This document shows, piece after piece, positions 26,967 to 36,309 of a stretch of DNA of 64,000 nucleotides. Position 1 is the first letter of the stretch, and every line of letters begins with the position of its first letter. The DNA comes from Persicitalea sp038235275 (GTDB lineage: Bacteria; Bacteroidota; Bacteroidia; Cytophagales; Spirosomataceae): assembly GCA_038235275.1 (NCBI GenBank), contig JBBSUC010000019.1:1-64000 (forward strand), written 5' to 3'. The position numbers and the translations under genes were made by a program. The notes under the pieces were generated by a model. The model was given only the letters and a program-made list of their open reading frames with translations. It was not told the origin of the DNA and did not search any database.

Positions 26967-29343
26967 CTACTCACTCCGCAGCGACTCCACCGGATTCATC
27001 AACGCCGCCTTCACTGACTGGAAACTCACCGTCAGCAGCGCGATGCCCACGGCCAGCCCACCCGCCAGGGCGAAGACCCACCATTCGATGTCGATTTTGT
27101 AGGCAAAATCTTGCAACCATTCATTCATGGCGTACCAGGCGATGGGGCTGGCGATTACGATGGCAATCAGCACGAGTTTCAGGAAGTCTTTGGAAAGCAG
27201 CGCGACGATGCTGGCCACGGTTGCGCCCAGTACTTTGCGGATGCCGATTTCCTTGGTGCGAGCTTCTACATTAAAAGTCATCAGACCCAGCAAACCCAGG
27301 CAAGCCACCAGTAGCGTAAGTCCAGTGAAGGCGTTGAAAAGTTGGGCGAGGCGGTCTTCTTTGGCGTAAAGCTTATTGTAGGCGTCGTCCAGAAAGTAGT
27401 AGTCGAAGGGGGCGGTAGGTTGCTGCGCCTCGTACAGGGATTTGAGTTGGCCGAGGGCCTTGGGGACGTCGGTACGGGCGTTGAGTTTTACCAAAAGGTA
27501 GCCGCCGTTTTCCATAAAAGAGCGACTGGTATCACTCACCACGGATAGCTTCATTGGGGCAATGGCTTCGTGGAGGCTGCCTAACTTAAAATCAGCCACC
27601 ACCCCGTCGGTTGGTTGGTTTTTGAACGGTGCGGGCTGTTGCAGGGGATTGCTTTCGATTCCGGCTTCTTTTATCACGGTCTCGTTGTAAATCCTCAGTT
27701 CCCTGGTCACTGGCCCGGCTTCCCAACCCGTCGGAGGGTACTTCCATTGCACGTTCATCAGTTTGAAAAAGGGCTTGTCCACCGTCAAGTCGCTTACCAA
27801 AAGCTGCTTTTCTGTCTTTTGCGTTTTGAGATACCAAGTCATCATGCTGCTCGAGAAAAGACGGGTATTGGTGGCCGCTACGTGTTGGGGACCGGCCCAC
27901 TGCCGCAGGGCGTCGCGCAGGGCGGCGTATTGCGGGACCATATCGCCGTCGAGCGAAATGGCCACTACCTGGGCGCGGTTGATGCCCAGGTTTTTGGTGC
28001 GTAAAAATTTCATTTGGGCGTAAAGCACAAAGCTGCAAATCAACAACCCGATGCAGGCCGTGAACTGCACAGTGGTGAAAACCTGCCGCAAGCCCGCGCC
28101 GCTGAGCCGCGAACCCACGCCGCCTTTCAGCACCACGGCGGGCCTGAAACCCGACAGTAGCAGAGCCGGATATGCCCCGGCCAGCAGCGAGCAGCCCAGC
28201 CAAAGCACCAGCATCAAGCCCCAAATAGCGGGCTGGCCCATCAAGCGGACATCCAGCGGCAAGTCGAGGGATTGGCTGGCCCAGGGAAAAATAGCCTGCA
28301 ACAGCACGAGCGACAAAACAAATGCTAACGTGGTCGTCAGAAAGGATTCCAGGAAAAATTGACCAATCAACTCCCGCCGCTGTCCGCCGATGGCTTTGCG
28401 CACCCCGACTTCGCGGCTGCGCTGCGTGGCCCGCGCCGTAGTCAAACTCACGTAGTTGACCACCGCCAGCACCAGAATAAAGAGCGCGATGGTCAGCAGA
28501 ATGTAAAGCGTTTGCCGGGGATTGTCTTTGGCCGTACTTCGGCTGTCGAGATGGAGCGAGGACAGGCTTTCCAGTGAAAACTTTGCGGAAAGATTAACGA
28601 ATTGAATCCCTGCCTTGACTTTCTCTAATTTTTGCTCCACCAACTTCGCTTCTGTTCCCTGTTTTAGGATCAAAAATGTCTGTAGAAAACCGGCGTACTG
28701 ATAAATTTGCTGCGCTTGCACGCCTAGCATGGGCATGGAATTCAATGAAACCAGACCGTTGAATTGAAAGATGGAATTGGTGGGTAAATCATCTAACACC
28801 GCTGATACCAATAAAGGAAATTTCTTGTCGTAAAGTAGCGTTTTCCCCACCGCGTCTTCCGCGCCGAAGTACTTTTCAGCCAATCGTCGATTCAGCACGA
28901 TGTGTCCCGGCTCACTGAGTGCAGTCTTGGCGTCGCCACTCAACAACCGAACGCCCATGAGCGACAGCAGGGAAGCATCAGCAAAGCCGATATTTTTCTC
29001 TTTGAAGCGGTGCGCTTCGTCGGATTGCAGGACTACCTCGCCGATCCCGTCCGTCCAGCGGGCGACTTGCTCCACTTCGGGAATCTGCCGCTTCGTTTCG
29101 GTGGCGAAGGACTCGTGAAAGCTAAGTGTCGCCATATCCTCGCCGCCATAGGTAGACATCGTCACCGCCCGGTAGGTTCGGTCGGACAAAGGCTCAAAAT
29201 TGTCGTAATGGAACTCGTGCCAAACGTACAGGCCAATGAATGCACTGACCGAGCCCCACCGTGAGGCCGACGATGTTCAGCAGACTGAACAAACGGTTGC
29301 GCCAAAGCTGGCGAAGGGCGATTTTGAGGTAGTTGCTGAACAT
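26967..29343 (-). pseudogene. ABC transporter permease, FtsX/MacB type (copy 2), frameshifted
   Basis: The same architecture as copies 1 and 3. The start ATG is at 29341-29343 and codes MFSNYLKIALRQLWRN then SLLNIVGLTVGLG, after which the frame breaks at about 29247-29250. Reading resumes in another frame with SAFIGLYVWHEFHYDNF and stays open to the stop at 26967. Comparison with the paralogues (VGLAASVMIL, VGMAVSVLIL) suggests a loss of 2 bases. The break falls in the first membrane helix, so a full-length protein cannot be made unless the frame is corrected. The rest, ending in MNPVESLRSE, is well conserved, so the lesion is recent or a sequencing error. Confidence 0.8.
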
Positions 29344-29359
29344 GGTTTTTTATTTTTGT

Positions 29360-29367
29360 TATATTTG
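29360..29367 (+). promoter_or_regulatory. -7 box for the antitoxin/PIN operon (TATATTTG)
   Basis: A second TATATTTG, 19 bases before ATG 29386, embedded in the same block of about 34 bases as at 26438-26471. The block overlaps the start codon of the minus-strand permease, so each small gene is transcribed out of the 5' end of a permease gene. Confidence 0.5.
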
Positions 29368-29385
29368 GAAAAAGACGAACCAAAA

Positions 29386-29583
29386 ATGGAAAATCAAAAG
29401 TTGAGTTCACTTCAATTGGATCTGCTGAAAGTCTATTCTTTCCAACCCAGCGAGGAAGACCTTTTGGCGGTACGACACCTACTAGCCAAGTACTTCTCCG
29501 ACAAACTTATCGGCAAAGTCAGCCAGGCAGTCGAGGAGAAGCAAATCACCGAAGCCGACCTTGATCGCTGGCTGAATGAGTAA
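29386..29583 (+). CDS. Small antitoxin-like protein
   Basis: 65 residues, helical and acidic. 'LQLDLLKVYSFQPSEEDLL' followed by 'LLAKYFSDK' and the C-terminal 'DLDRWLNE' are typical of short antitoxins paired with PIN-domain toxins. The stop codon overlaps the start of the PIN gene by 8 bases (ATGAGTAA), the usual arrangement for such a pair. It would bind and silence the toxin and probably repress its own promoter. Confidence 0.75.
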   Translation: MENQKLSSLQLDLLKVYSFQPSEEDLLAVRHLLAKYFSDKLIGKVSQAVEEKQITEADLDRWLNE

Positions 29584-30004
29584 ACTGCGCTTTGTTCTGG
29601 ATACCAATATCTTTATGGTTTCGCTGGCTCCGCAGTACAAGTACCATTGGATTTATCAAAGTTTACTTTCTGGTCGTTTCGAACTAGCCGTGTCTAACGA
29701 CATCCTCACCGAATACGCCGAGCAAATCGTGATTCGGTACGGACTCGACCGCACCGACGCCACGCTCGACTATTTGCTTCTGCTGCCCAACGTCATTCAA
29801 ATCAACCCTTCCTTTTTCTGGCAACTTATTGAGCCGGACGCCGACGATAATAAGTTCGCAGACTGCTACCTGGCGAGCCAATCCGACCACATTGTTAGCA
29901 ACGACCGCCATTTTCGCGGCTTGACTACCGACGGCTTCCCGCCCGTTTCTGTGCTGACTTACGAAGATTTTGAACTTCAATACAAACACCTACTCACTTC
30001 GTAA
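29576..30004 (+). CDS. PIN-domain toxin
   Basis: 142 residues of the PIN ribonuclease fold. The acidic residues for Mg2+ binding are seen in 'VLDTNIF' (D9), 'TEYAE' (about 45-49), 'DADDNKFADCYLA' (about 98-110) and 'VSNDRHF'. PIN toxins of type II systems cut RNA, often tRNA or rRNA, when the antitoxin is degraded. It is translationally coupled to the antitoxin and its last 15 bases overlap the end of the converging permease gene. Confidence 0.85.
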   Translation: MSKLRFVLDTNIFMVSLAPQYKYHWIYQSLLSGRFELAVSNDILTEYAEQIVIRYGLDRTDATLDYLLLLPNVIQINPSFFWQLIEPDADDNKFADCYLASQSDHIVSNDRHFRGLTTDGFPPVSVLTYEDFELQYKHLLTS

Positions 30005-32374
30005 ACTCTCCACCGGATTCATCAGCGCCGCCCGCACTGACTGAAAACTCACCGTCAGCAGCGCGATGCCCACGGCCAGCCCACCCGCCAGGGCGAAGAC
30101 CCACCAACTGATGTCGATTTTGTAGGCAAAATCCGCCAGCCATGCGTTCATGGCGTACCAGGCGATTGGCGACGCGATAACGATGGCGATTAGTACGAGT
30201 TTCAGGAAATCTTTGGAAAGCAGCGTCACGATGCTGGCCACGCTCGCGCCGAGGACTTTGCGGACGCCGATTTCTTTGGTGCGCTGCTCGGCGGTGAAGG
30301 TGGCGAGGCCGAAGAGGCCGAGGCAGGAAATGAGGATAGCGATGCCGGAGAAAACATTGAATAACTGCCCTGCTTTTTGGTCGGCTTTATATAATTGATC
30401 AAAACTCTCATCGAGAAAACTGTACTCGAAAGGCACATCGGGAAAACGAGATTTCCAGACATTTTCTGTTCCGGCCAACGCACGCGGCGTGTTTTTTGGA
30501 TTGGTTTTGACAAAGAGGCGCAATTGGAAATTGGGCTCATTGTAAAGTACCATTGGCCCAATCGGTTGATGCAGGCTGAGAAAATGAAAATCTTTCACCA
30601 CACCGATGACTTGACCCCGCCGCCCCTGAAACTCGAACCATTGGCCAACGATCGGTTTCTTCAGTCCGAAATTGCGCACTGCGGTTTCGTTCAAAATCAC
30701 ATTGGCACTATCGAGTTTCATATCGCGGCGAAACCAGCGACCAGTGACCATTTTCAGATTAAAGACCGATTGCAGTTCAGGTTCGACGGACCAAGGCGTA
30801 ATTTCGGGCGTAAAATCGTCGGATTTGCCTTCCCAATTCAGAGAACCTCTGTGAAAGCCGAACACATCTATAATGTTCTGGTCGGCGGAGGTGACGCCCG
30901 CTACGCTGCTTGTTTCCCGCAGGCGGGTCTTGATAAACTGGCTGGCATCGGCTGATTTAGACAGTCCGATGTAGGGAATCATAAAAGAAAAAACGTTCGC
31001 CCGCTGATAGCCGGGATTCATTTGTTGCGTGTAGCGAAGTTGTCGAAAAATGACCAGCGTGCTGACAATCAGTACGAGCGAAATCCCAAACTGCAATACC
31101 ACCAGCCCCTGTCGGAAACCCGCATTTTGAGAATTGAGAATATTGCTCCCTTTCAACACCTCAACCGGCTTGAGCGAAGAAAGCAGTAAGGAAGGATAAA
31201 TGCCCGAAAGCAGCAACGTCAGTCCTGTGCTGCCCAGAATTAGCACCCATAAAGAAATATCCCCAAAGTCAAGTACAAAGTGGCTGTCCGTAAAATCATT
31301 CAGCAAAGGCAAACTCATGTTTACCAGCCCCAAAGCCAATCCCAGGGCCGCCAGAATAACGATCGCCGACTCGCCCATAAATTGCCAGAACAACCGCATC
31401 CTTCCCGCCCCGACAATTTTTTTCATCCCTACTTCCTTGGCCCGTTGGCTGGTCAGGGCCGTGGTCAGGTTGACGTAATTGATGCTGGCGATAACCAGAA
31501 TGAGCAATCCCACCAGCCCGAGTGTAATCACTGTCGAACAATTTCCCTTGGGGAGGTAGTCCGACTTGAAATCAGTGCTGAAATGAATGTCGCGCAGGGG
31601 CATCAAACCGGCCGTCACGCTGGAGTCTTTTTTATAGGCTCGGTAGATTTGAGTGAGTTGCGGAGCCACTTTCTTGGGTTCAATCCCTGGCTTCAGTTGG
31701 AGAAAAAGCTGGTAGTTGTAGTTATTCCACCCGTATTCGCTGCGGCGTACGTTAAGGTCGCGAAGAGTCGAAGAGATGGGCAGTAATATTTCATAACGGA
31801 AGCTAGAGTTAGCTGGGTTATCCCGCACCACCGCCCGCACGACCATATTGATCGAATCCAGACGCACAATCTTATTCATCGCCGCCTCCGCACTGCCAAA
31901 CCAGTTGCGGGCCTTAGGTTCAGTCAGGATCAGGTTGTTTGGATCATCTAAAACCTGTTTGGAATCACCCTGCACAAATTGGTAGTCGAAAGCCTCGAAC
32001 CAAGTGGAATCCACGTAAGCTACCTCCTTTTCGCTAACCAGTTTCTCGCCCACCCGAAAGACCAGTGGCTGGAAGGCGACTCTGAATTGAGCGATACGTT
32101 CGATACCAGGTACTTCACGCAAGGCAGTTTCTCCCAGTTTGAGCGAAGAGTTCGGCCACACCATTGTCCCGTCTCCCAGGCGTATGGTATTCGTAACGCG
32201 GTACGTCCGGTTCGCCTCCCGGTGGTAGCTGTCGAAACTCAGTTCGCTCTGCACCCACAGCAGAATCATCACCGAAGCAGCCAACCCCACCGCCAATCCC
32301 ACAAGGTTGAGCAGGCTGTAAAGTCGATTGCGCCAAAGGCTGCGAACCGCCATTTTCAAATAGTTTGTCCACAT
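29990..32374 (-). CDS. ABC transporter permease, FtsX/MacB type (copy 3)
   Basis: 794 residues, intact. 'MWTNYLKMAVRSLWRNRLYSLLN' starts the cytoplasmic and first membrane segment; two MacB_PCD and two FtsX domains follow, with 'RAKEVGMKKIVGAG' and 'RTKEIGVRKVLGAS' as coupling-loop motifs and the end MNPVESLRSE. It is the permease closest to the ABC ATPase gene (173-base gap) and so is the most likely main partner of that ATPase. A leader-type repeat (TTACCCTTAACCCTTGACC) lies at 32503-32521 in the gap. Confidence 0.93.
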   Translation of the reverse strand: MWTNYLKMAVRSLWRNRLYSLLNLVGLAVGLAASVMILLWVQSELSFDSYHREANRTYRVTNTIRLGDGTMVWPNSSLKLGETALREVPGIERIAQFRVAFQPLVFRVGEKLVSEKEVAYVDSTWFEAFDYQFVQGDSKQVLDDPNNLILTEPKARNWFGSAEAAMNKIVRLDSINMVVRAVVRDNPANSSFRYEILLPISSTLRDLNVRRSEYGWNNYNYQLFLQLKPGIEPKKVAPQLTQIYRAYKKDSSVTAGLMPLRDIHFSTDFKSDYLPKGNCSTVITLGLVGLLILVIASINYVNLTTALTSQRAKEVGMKKIVGAGRMRLFWQFMGESAIVILAALGLALGLVNMSLPLLNDFTDSHFVLDFGDISLWVLILGSTGLTLLLSGIYPSLLLSSLKPVEVLKGSNILNSQNAGFRQGLVVLQFGISLVLIVSTLVIFRQLRYTQQMNPGYQRANVFSFMIPYIGLSKSADASQFIKTRLRETSSVAGVTSADQNIIDVFGFHRGSLNWEGKSDDFTPEITPWSVEPELQSVFNLKMVTGRWFRRDMKLDSANVILNETAVRNFGLKKPIVGQWFEFQGRRGQVIGVVKDFHFLSLHQPIGPMVLYNEPNFQLRLFVKTNPKNTPRALAGTENVWKSRFPDVPFEYSFLDESFDQLYKADQKAGQLFNVFSGIAILISCLGLFGLATFTAEQRTKEIGVRKVLGASVASIVTLLSKDFLKLVLIAIVIASPIAWYAMNAWLADFAYKIDISWWVFALAGGLAVGIALLTVSFQSVRAALMNPVESLRSE

Positions 32375-32547
32375 AAAAAAACATGGTTTGAGGTTTATAT
32401 TTTTTTACAATAACCAAGACAAATCAACTGTGGAAAGAGGAAGAACAAGCTACTGCGGTATAAAACTGAACGGAAAGAAAACGACGAGATTGAAAAACGC
32501 CGTTTACCCTTAACCCTTGACCTTTAACCCGAAAACCGAGCCCCAAA

Positions 32548-33225
32548 CTAGACGTGCACCTTCTCCGTCACCACTTTCCCGTCAAACAAATTCACCGTCC
32601 TATGCGCAAAACCCGCGTCATAGGGAGAGTGCGTCACCATGATGATGGTCGTGCCGGCCTCGTTGAGTTGCTTCAAAAGATTCATCACCTCCTCGCCGTT
32701 TTTGGAGTCGAGGTTACCCGTCGGCTCATCCGCCAGGATGATCTTGGGCGTGGCCACCACGGCGCGGGCGATAGCCGTACGCTGCTGCTGTCCGCCGGAA
32801 AGCTGCTGCGGGAAGTGGTTGCGACGGTGCATCATGCTCATGCGTTCGAGGGCGGCTTCCACGCGCTGCTTGCGCTCGTCGGGGGGCGTGTTGAGGTAGA
32901 GCAGCGGCAGTTCTACGTTCTCAAAGACGGTCAGTTCGTCGATCAGGTTGAAGCTTTGGAATACGAACCCGATGTTGCCTTTACGGATCTGCGCCCGCTG
33001 CCGTTCGGACATGTTGGCCACCTCGGTTTCGTAGAATCCGTAGGAGCCTTCGCTGGGATTGTCGAGCAGACCCAGGATGTTTAGCAGCGTGGATTTGCCG
33101 CAGCCCGATGGCCCCATGATGGCCACGAATTCACCGTCCTTGATTTCGAGGTCAATGCCGTTGAGGGCGGTAGTTTCCACTTCTTCGGTGGAGAATACTT
33201 TTTGGAGATTTTTAATATCTAACAT
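32548..33225 (-). CDS. ABC transporter ATP-binding protein, LolD/MacB type
   Basis: 225 residues with all ABC motifs: Walker A GPSGCGKST (about 38-46), Q-loop 'FVFQSFNL', signature LSGGQQQR (about 141-148), Walker B ILADEPTGNLD (about 161-171) and H-loop 'VTHSPY'. This group powers FtsX-like permeases that export lipoproteins, macrolides or peptides. It lies between the adaptor gene (80-base gap) and the permeases on the same strand. The substrate is unknown. Confidence 0.95.
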   Translation of the reverse strand: MLDIKNLQKVFSTEEVETTALNGIDLEIKDGEFVAIMGPSGCGKSTLLNILGLLDNPSEGSYGFYETEVANMSERQRAQIRKGNIGFVFQSFNLIDELTVFENVELPLLYLNTPPDERKQRVEAALERMSMMHRRNHFPQQLSGGQQQRTAIARAVVATPKIILADEPTGNLDSKNGEEVMNLLKQLNEAGTTIIMVTHSPYDAGFAHRTVNLFDGKVVTEKVHV

Positions 33226-33305
33226 TTTGTGTTTGGGAGGTTGGTTTGTTTATGGTTGGTTTTTTGAACCACAGAGACCGATACGCCAGAGCAGTCTTTG
33301 CGAGA

Positions 33306-34619
33306 TTAAAATTCAAGAACTTCGTTATCGCCGAAGTTTTCATACGAGCTAGTGATGACTTTTTCACCCGATTTCAAGCCTTCGAGCACCTCATAAAACT
33401 CAGGATTTTTGCGACCCAGGGCAATGTTGCGCTTCGTAGCGCGGTTGCCTTCTTTTTCTACGACGTACACCCAGTTGCCACCCGTGTCGGAGAAAAAGCC
33501 ACCGACGGGGAGCAGCGTTGCCTTAGAGGGCTGGCCGAGTTGCAGGCGGATAGGAGCCGATTGCCCACGCTTGATGCGCTCGGGAGCGCCTTTGGTAAAC
33601 CGCATATCGACCTCGAATCGGCCGCTACGGACTTCGGGATAAATCTTTACGATCTCCAAACCATAAGGTTGGCCGTCGAAATCCAGGCTGCCACCCAGGC
33701 CCACAAAAATCCGGGAAATATAGTGCTCATCCACGTCCACGCGCATCTTGAAGCCATCGAGGTCGTCGATTTGGCCGATGTTCTGGCCCTGATTGATGTT
33801 CGAGCCGACTTCCACGTTCATGGACGAAAGCAAACCGCGTACGGGGGCTTTCACTACCAGGTTGTCGAGCGTCTGCCGCCAGAGGGCGACGTTTTTCTGG
33901 GTGTTGGCCAGGGTGCCTTCCAATTGCGAAATTTGCATCTTGGCGTTTTCTTCCTGGTACTTCTGCGATTCAGTTTCGATGTCGCGCTGCTGTATCAGAC
34001 GTTCGTAGTCGCGCTTGGTTTTCAGGTAATCCGCTTCGGGAATTACCTTATCGCGATAGAGTTGTTCATTACGCAGGTGGGCGTCCTTGGCCTGGGCGGT
34101 CTGGAAATCCAGATCGCTGAGGGTCTTTTGGAGATTAAATCGCTCGACGCGCAGCCGTTGTCGGGTGTTTTGCAGATCGTTCACCAGGCGGCTGGCTTCC
34201 GTTTCCGATTGCAGGAAGTTGAGTTTCAGACTCTGGTTTTCGAGTTTTAAAAGTACCTCGCCTTCCTTCACCATGTTGCCACCTTCTACCATTTTCTGCG
34301 TGACGTAGCCGCCCACGATGGCGTCGAGTTGGATGGTTTTAAGCGGCTGCACGACGCCCGTCACCACAATGAATTCATCGAATTCGCCCTGGCTAACGGT
34401 GGAAATCGTTACCTTGTCCTTATCGGCGTTGTACTTGGAGCGTTTGTCGGCCCAAATAAGTTGGTACAAAATGAAGCCCACTAGCAATGTACCCGCCACG
34501 ACGTAGCCGATGCGCTTGGGATTCCAGAATTTTTTCTTTTTTCCCTTGTCCATGCCGGACTGGCTGAGAGCAGCGTCGGGCATTTTGCCAAAGGGAGAGG
34601 GTTTTAAGTCGGTGGCCAT
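33306..34619 (-). CDS. HlyD/MFP-type periplasmic adaptor protein
   Basis: 437 residues. A cytoplasmic tail, one membrane helix (about 35-54), then a biotinyl-lipoyl-like half ('GYVTQKMVEGGNMVKEGEVLLKLEN', about 108-132), a long coiled-coil hairpin (about 140-245), and the returning half ('APVRGLLSSMNVEVGSNINQGQNIGQI', about 254-280) with a C-terminal beta-barrel domain. Adaptors connect an inner-membrane ABC complex with an outer-membrane channel. First gene of the minus-strand array, preceded by a candidate sigma-54 promoter and by the 21-base leader shared with nqrF. Confidence 0.93.
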   Translation of the reverse strand: MATDLKPSPFGKMPDAALSQSGMDKGKKKKFWNPKRIGYVVAGTLLVGFILYQLIWADKRSKYNADKDKVTISTVSQGEFDEFIVVTGVVQPLKTIQLDAIVGGYVTQKMVEGGNMVKEGEVLLKLENQSLKLNFLQSETEASRLVNDLQNTRQRLRVERFNLQKTLSDLDFQTAQAKDAHLRNEQLYRDKVIPEADYLKTKRDYERLIQQRDIETESQKYQEENAKMQISQLEGTLANTQKNVALWRQTLDNLVVKAPVRGLLSSMNVEVGSNINQGQNIGQIDDLDGFKMRVDVDEHYISRIFVGLGGSLDFDGQPYGLEIVKIYPEVRSGRFEVDMRFTKGAPERIKRGQSAPIRLQLGQPSKATLLPVGGFFSDTGGNWVYVVEKEGNRATKRNIALGRKNPEFYEVLEGLKSGEKVITSSYENFGDNEVLEF

Positions 34620-34629
34620 TTATTTAGAT

Positions 34630-34650
34630 ATGAGATATGAATTATGAGAT
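34630..34650 (-). repeat. 21-base leader motif upstream of the adaptor gene
   Basis: Exact copy, on the minus strand, of the heptamer leader found before nqrF (18340-18360). It ends 10 bases before ATG 34619. Confidence 0.7.
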
Positions 34651-34689
34651 TTCACTTATGTTTAAATCCTCTTGTTTGCCAGAGTATGT

Positions 34690-34704
34690 TCAATCCTTAT
34701 GCCA
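34690..34704 (-). promoter_or_regulatory. Candidate sigma-54 (-24/-12) promoter of the adaptor-ABC operon
   Basis: On the minus strand the sequence is TGGCATAAGGATTGA. Against the consensus TGGCACG-N4-TTGC the invariant GG is present and TTG is in register, with A in place of the last C. It would start a transcript about 60 bases before ATG 34619. The divergent gene encodes an NtrC-type activator, which makes a sigma-54 promoter here plausible. Confidence 0.5.
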
Positions 34705-34779
34705 GAAGAATATGTTTTGGATAAATTGCTGATTTTCAGCAAGAATGCTATTTTTGAATGCTCGTTGAGTGTTCATTAT

Positions 34780-34805
34780 CGGACACCGATGTCCGGCAGC
34801 GGACA
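34780..34805. promoter_or_regulatory. Candidate activator binding site (CGGACA dyad)
   Basis: CGGACACCGATGTCCG (34780-34795) is a perfect 6-4-6 inverted repeat, followed by a third half-site CGGACA at 34800-34805. It lies about 76-115 bases upstream of the candidate sigma-54 promoter, the normal distance for an NtrC-family enhancer site, and about 160 bases before the regulator gene itself. Confidence 0.55.
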
Positions 34806-34962
34806 GTGAGTACAAAGTACCGTTTTTCTAACTCTTTCTTTATTAATACCTTAGCGAAAGCTGATTTTAACGGCATATTTATTGATGCCTGCAAGCTAGT
34901 ATTTATCACTTTGTGCCTTTGGAACTTAGTGCCTCAACACCTCCAAGCTATCATACACCCCA

Positions 34963-36309
34963 ATGCTACTCTCTGAAACCAAATTACTCATAGTCGATGA
35001 CGACGTGGACGTCTTAAGCGCCGCCAAACTGCTCTTGAAACGCCACTTAAAGCAAGTAGACATTGAGAAAAATCCTGAAAAAATACCATTCTTGCTCAAC
35101 AACGGTGCGTATGATTGCATCCTGCTCGATATGAATTTTACGCGCGACGTCAGCAGTGGTCGCGAGGGATTTCAGTGGCTCGACCGCATTCTCGACCACT
35201 CGTCCAAAATGACCGTCGTCATGGTCACAGCCTACGGTGACGTAGAAATGGCTGTGCGGGCCATCAAGGCCGGGGCTACGGATTTTGTCCTCAAGCCCTG
35301 GGAAAACGATAAGTTGCTTGCGACGCTGGAAAAGGCGCTGAGTGGCAAAGGGGCGGACGGCGAAGTCGTGGAAACGGCCGCCGCGAAGGCATCTAAAAAC
35401 AACCTCATTGCCCAAAGCGATTCCATGCGTTACGTGCTGGACACCGCCGAACGGGTGGCTCCCACCGATGCTAACGTGCTGATTTTGGGTGATAACGGGA
35501 CGGGCAAAACGCAACTGGCAAAGTACATCCATGATCTATCGAAGCGCAATCAAAAGCCCTTTGTTTGCGTGGATTTAGGGGCTTTGAGCGAAAACCTGTT
35601 CGAGAGCGAACTCTTCGGCCACGTGAAGGGTGCCTTCACCGATGCCCGCGACGACCGCCCCGGCCGCTTCGAGGAAGCGCAGGGCGGCACCATTTTTCTG
35701 GATGAAATCGGAAACCTGCCGTTGGCCTTGCAGTCGAAGTTGCTGACGGTGATTCAGGAGCGACAGGTCACGCGCGTGGGTTCCAATCGTCCGGTAATGG
35801 TGGACGTACGGCTATTGTGCGCCACCAACCGGGACATCGACAAGATGGTAGCCCAAAACGACTTCCGACAGGACTTGCTATACCGCATTAACACCATCGA
35901 ACTAGAACTCCCGCCGCTGCGCGAACGCCCCGACGACATCGCCCCGCTGGCGGAATATTACCTGAAAGAATTCAGAAAAAAATACAACCGCCCCGTCAAC
36001 GCGATCAGCGTGCCGCTTCTCAAAAAGATGCAAATGTACGACTGGCCCGGTAACATCCGCGAGTTACAGCACGCCATTGAGCGGGCCGTCATCCTCTCGC
36101 AGGAAAAAGTCCTGCAACCCGACGATATGTTCCTGAAAAACATCAGCCCCGACGCCGCTTCTGCCACGGCCTACGACCTGGAAGACATGGAGAAAACCAT
36201 GATCCTCAAAGCCCTCAAACGCTACAGTGGCAACATCACCGATACCGCTCGTGAACTTGGTTTAAGTAGGGCCGCGCTGTATCGGCGTATGGAGAAATAT
36301 GGTTTATGA
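34963..36309 (+). CDS. Sigma-54-dependent response regulator, NtrC family
   Basis: 448 residues. Receiver domain with phospho-acceptor D56 (ILLDMNF), T89 and K111; AAA+ domain with Walker A GDNGTGKT (176-183), sigma-54 contact loop GAFTDA (223-228, differing from the usual GAFTGA), Walker B 'GGTIFLDEIGN'; and a Fis-type helix-turn-helix at the end (GNITDTARELGLSRAALYRRM). It activates sigma-54 promoters when phosphorylated, presumably by the kinase encoded next, with which it shares an ATGA overlap. Likely target: the divergent adaptor-ABC operon. Confidence 0.95.
   Translation: MLLSETKLLIVDDDVDVLSAAKLLLKRHLKQVDIEKNPEKIPFLLNNGAYDCILLDMNFTRDVSSGREGFQWLDRILDHSSKMTVVMVTAYGDVEMAVRAIKAGATDFVLKPWENDKLLATLEKALSGKGADGEVVETAAAKASKNNLIAQSDSMRYVLDTAERVAPTDANVLILGDNGTGKTQLAKYIHDLSKRNQKPFVCVDLGALSENLFESELFGHVKGAFTDARDDRPGRFEEAQGGTIFLDEIGNLPLALQSKLLTVIQERQVTRVGSNRPVMVDVRLLCATNRDIDKMVAQNDFRQDLLYRINTIELELPPLRERPDDIAPLAEYYLKEFRKKYNRPVNAISVPLLKKMQMYDWPGNIRELQHAIERAVILSQEKVLQPDDMFLKNISPDAASATAYDLEDMEKTMILKALKRYSGNITDTARELGLSRAALYRRMEKYGL

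Larger units (their letters stand above)
34620..34962. other. Divergent control region between adaptor operon and two-component operon (343 bases)
   Basis: Holds, in order, the 21-base leader motif (34630-34650, minus), a sigma-54-like promoter (34690-34704, minus) and a CGGACA dyad (34780-34805). No open reading frame in it looks coding. Confidence 0.5.

Noticed and set aside
26967..29189. Permease copy 2 as an intact 740-residue gene with a downstream start
   Set aside because: That start would remove the first membrane helix that both paralogues have, and the missing part is present upstream in a shifted frame.
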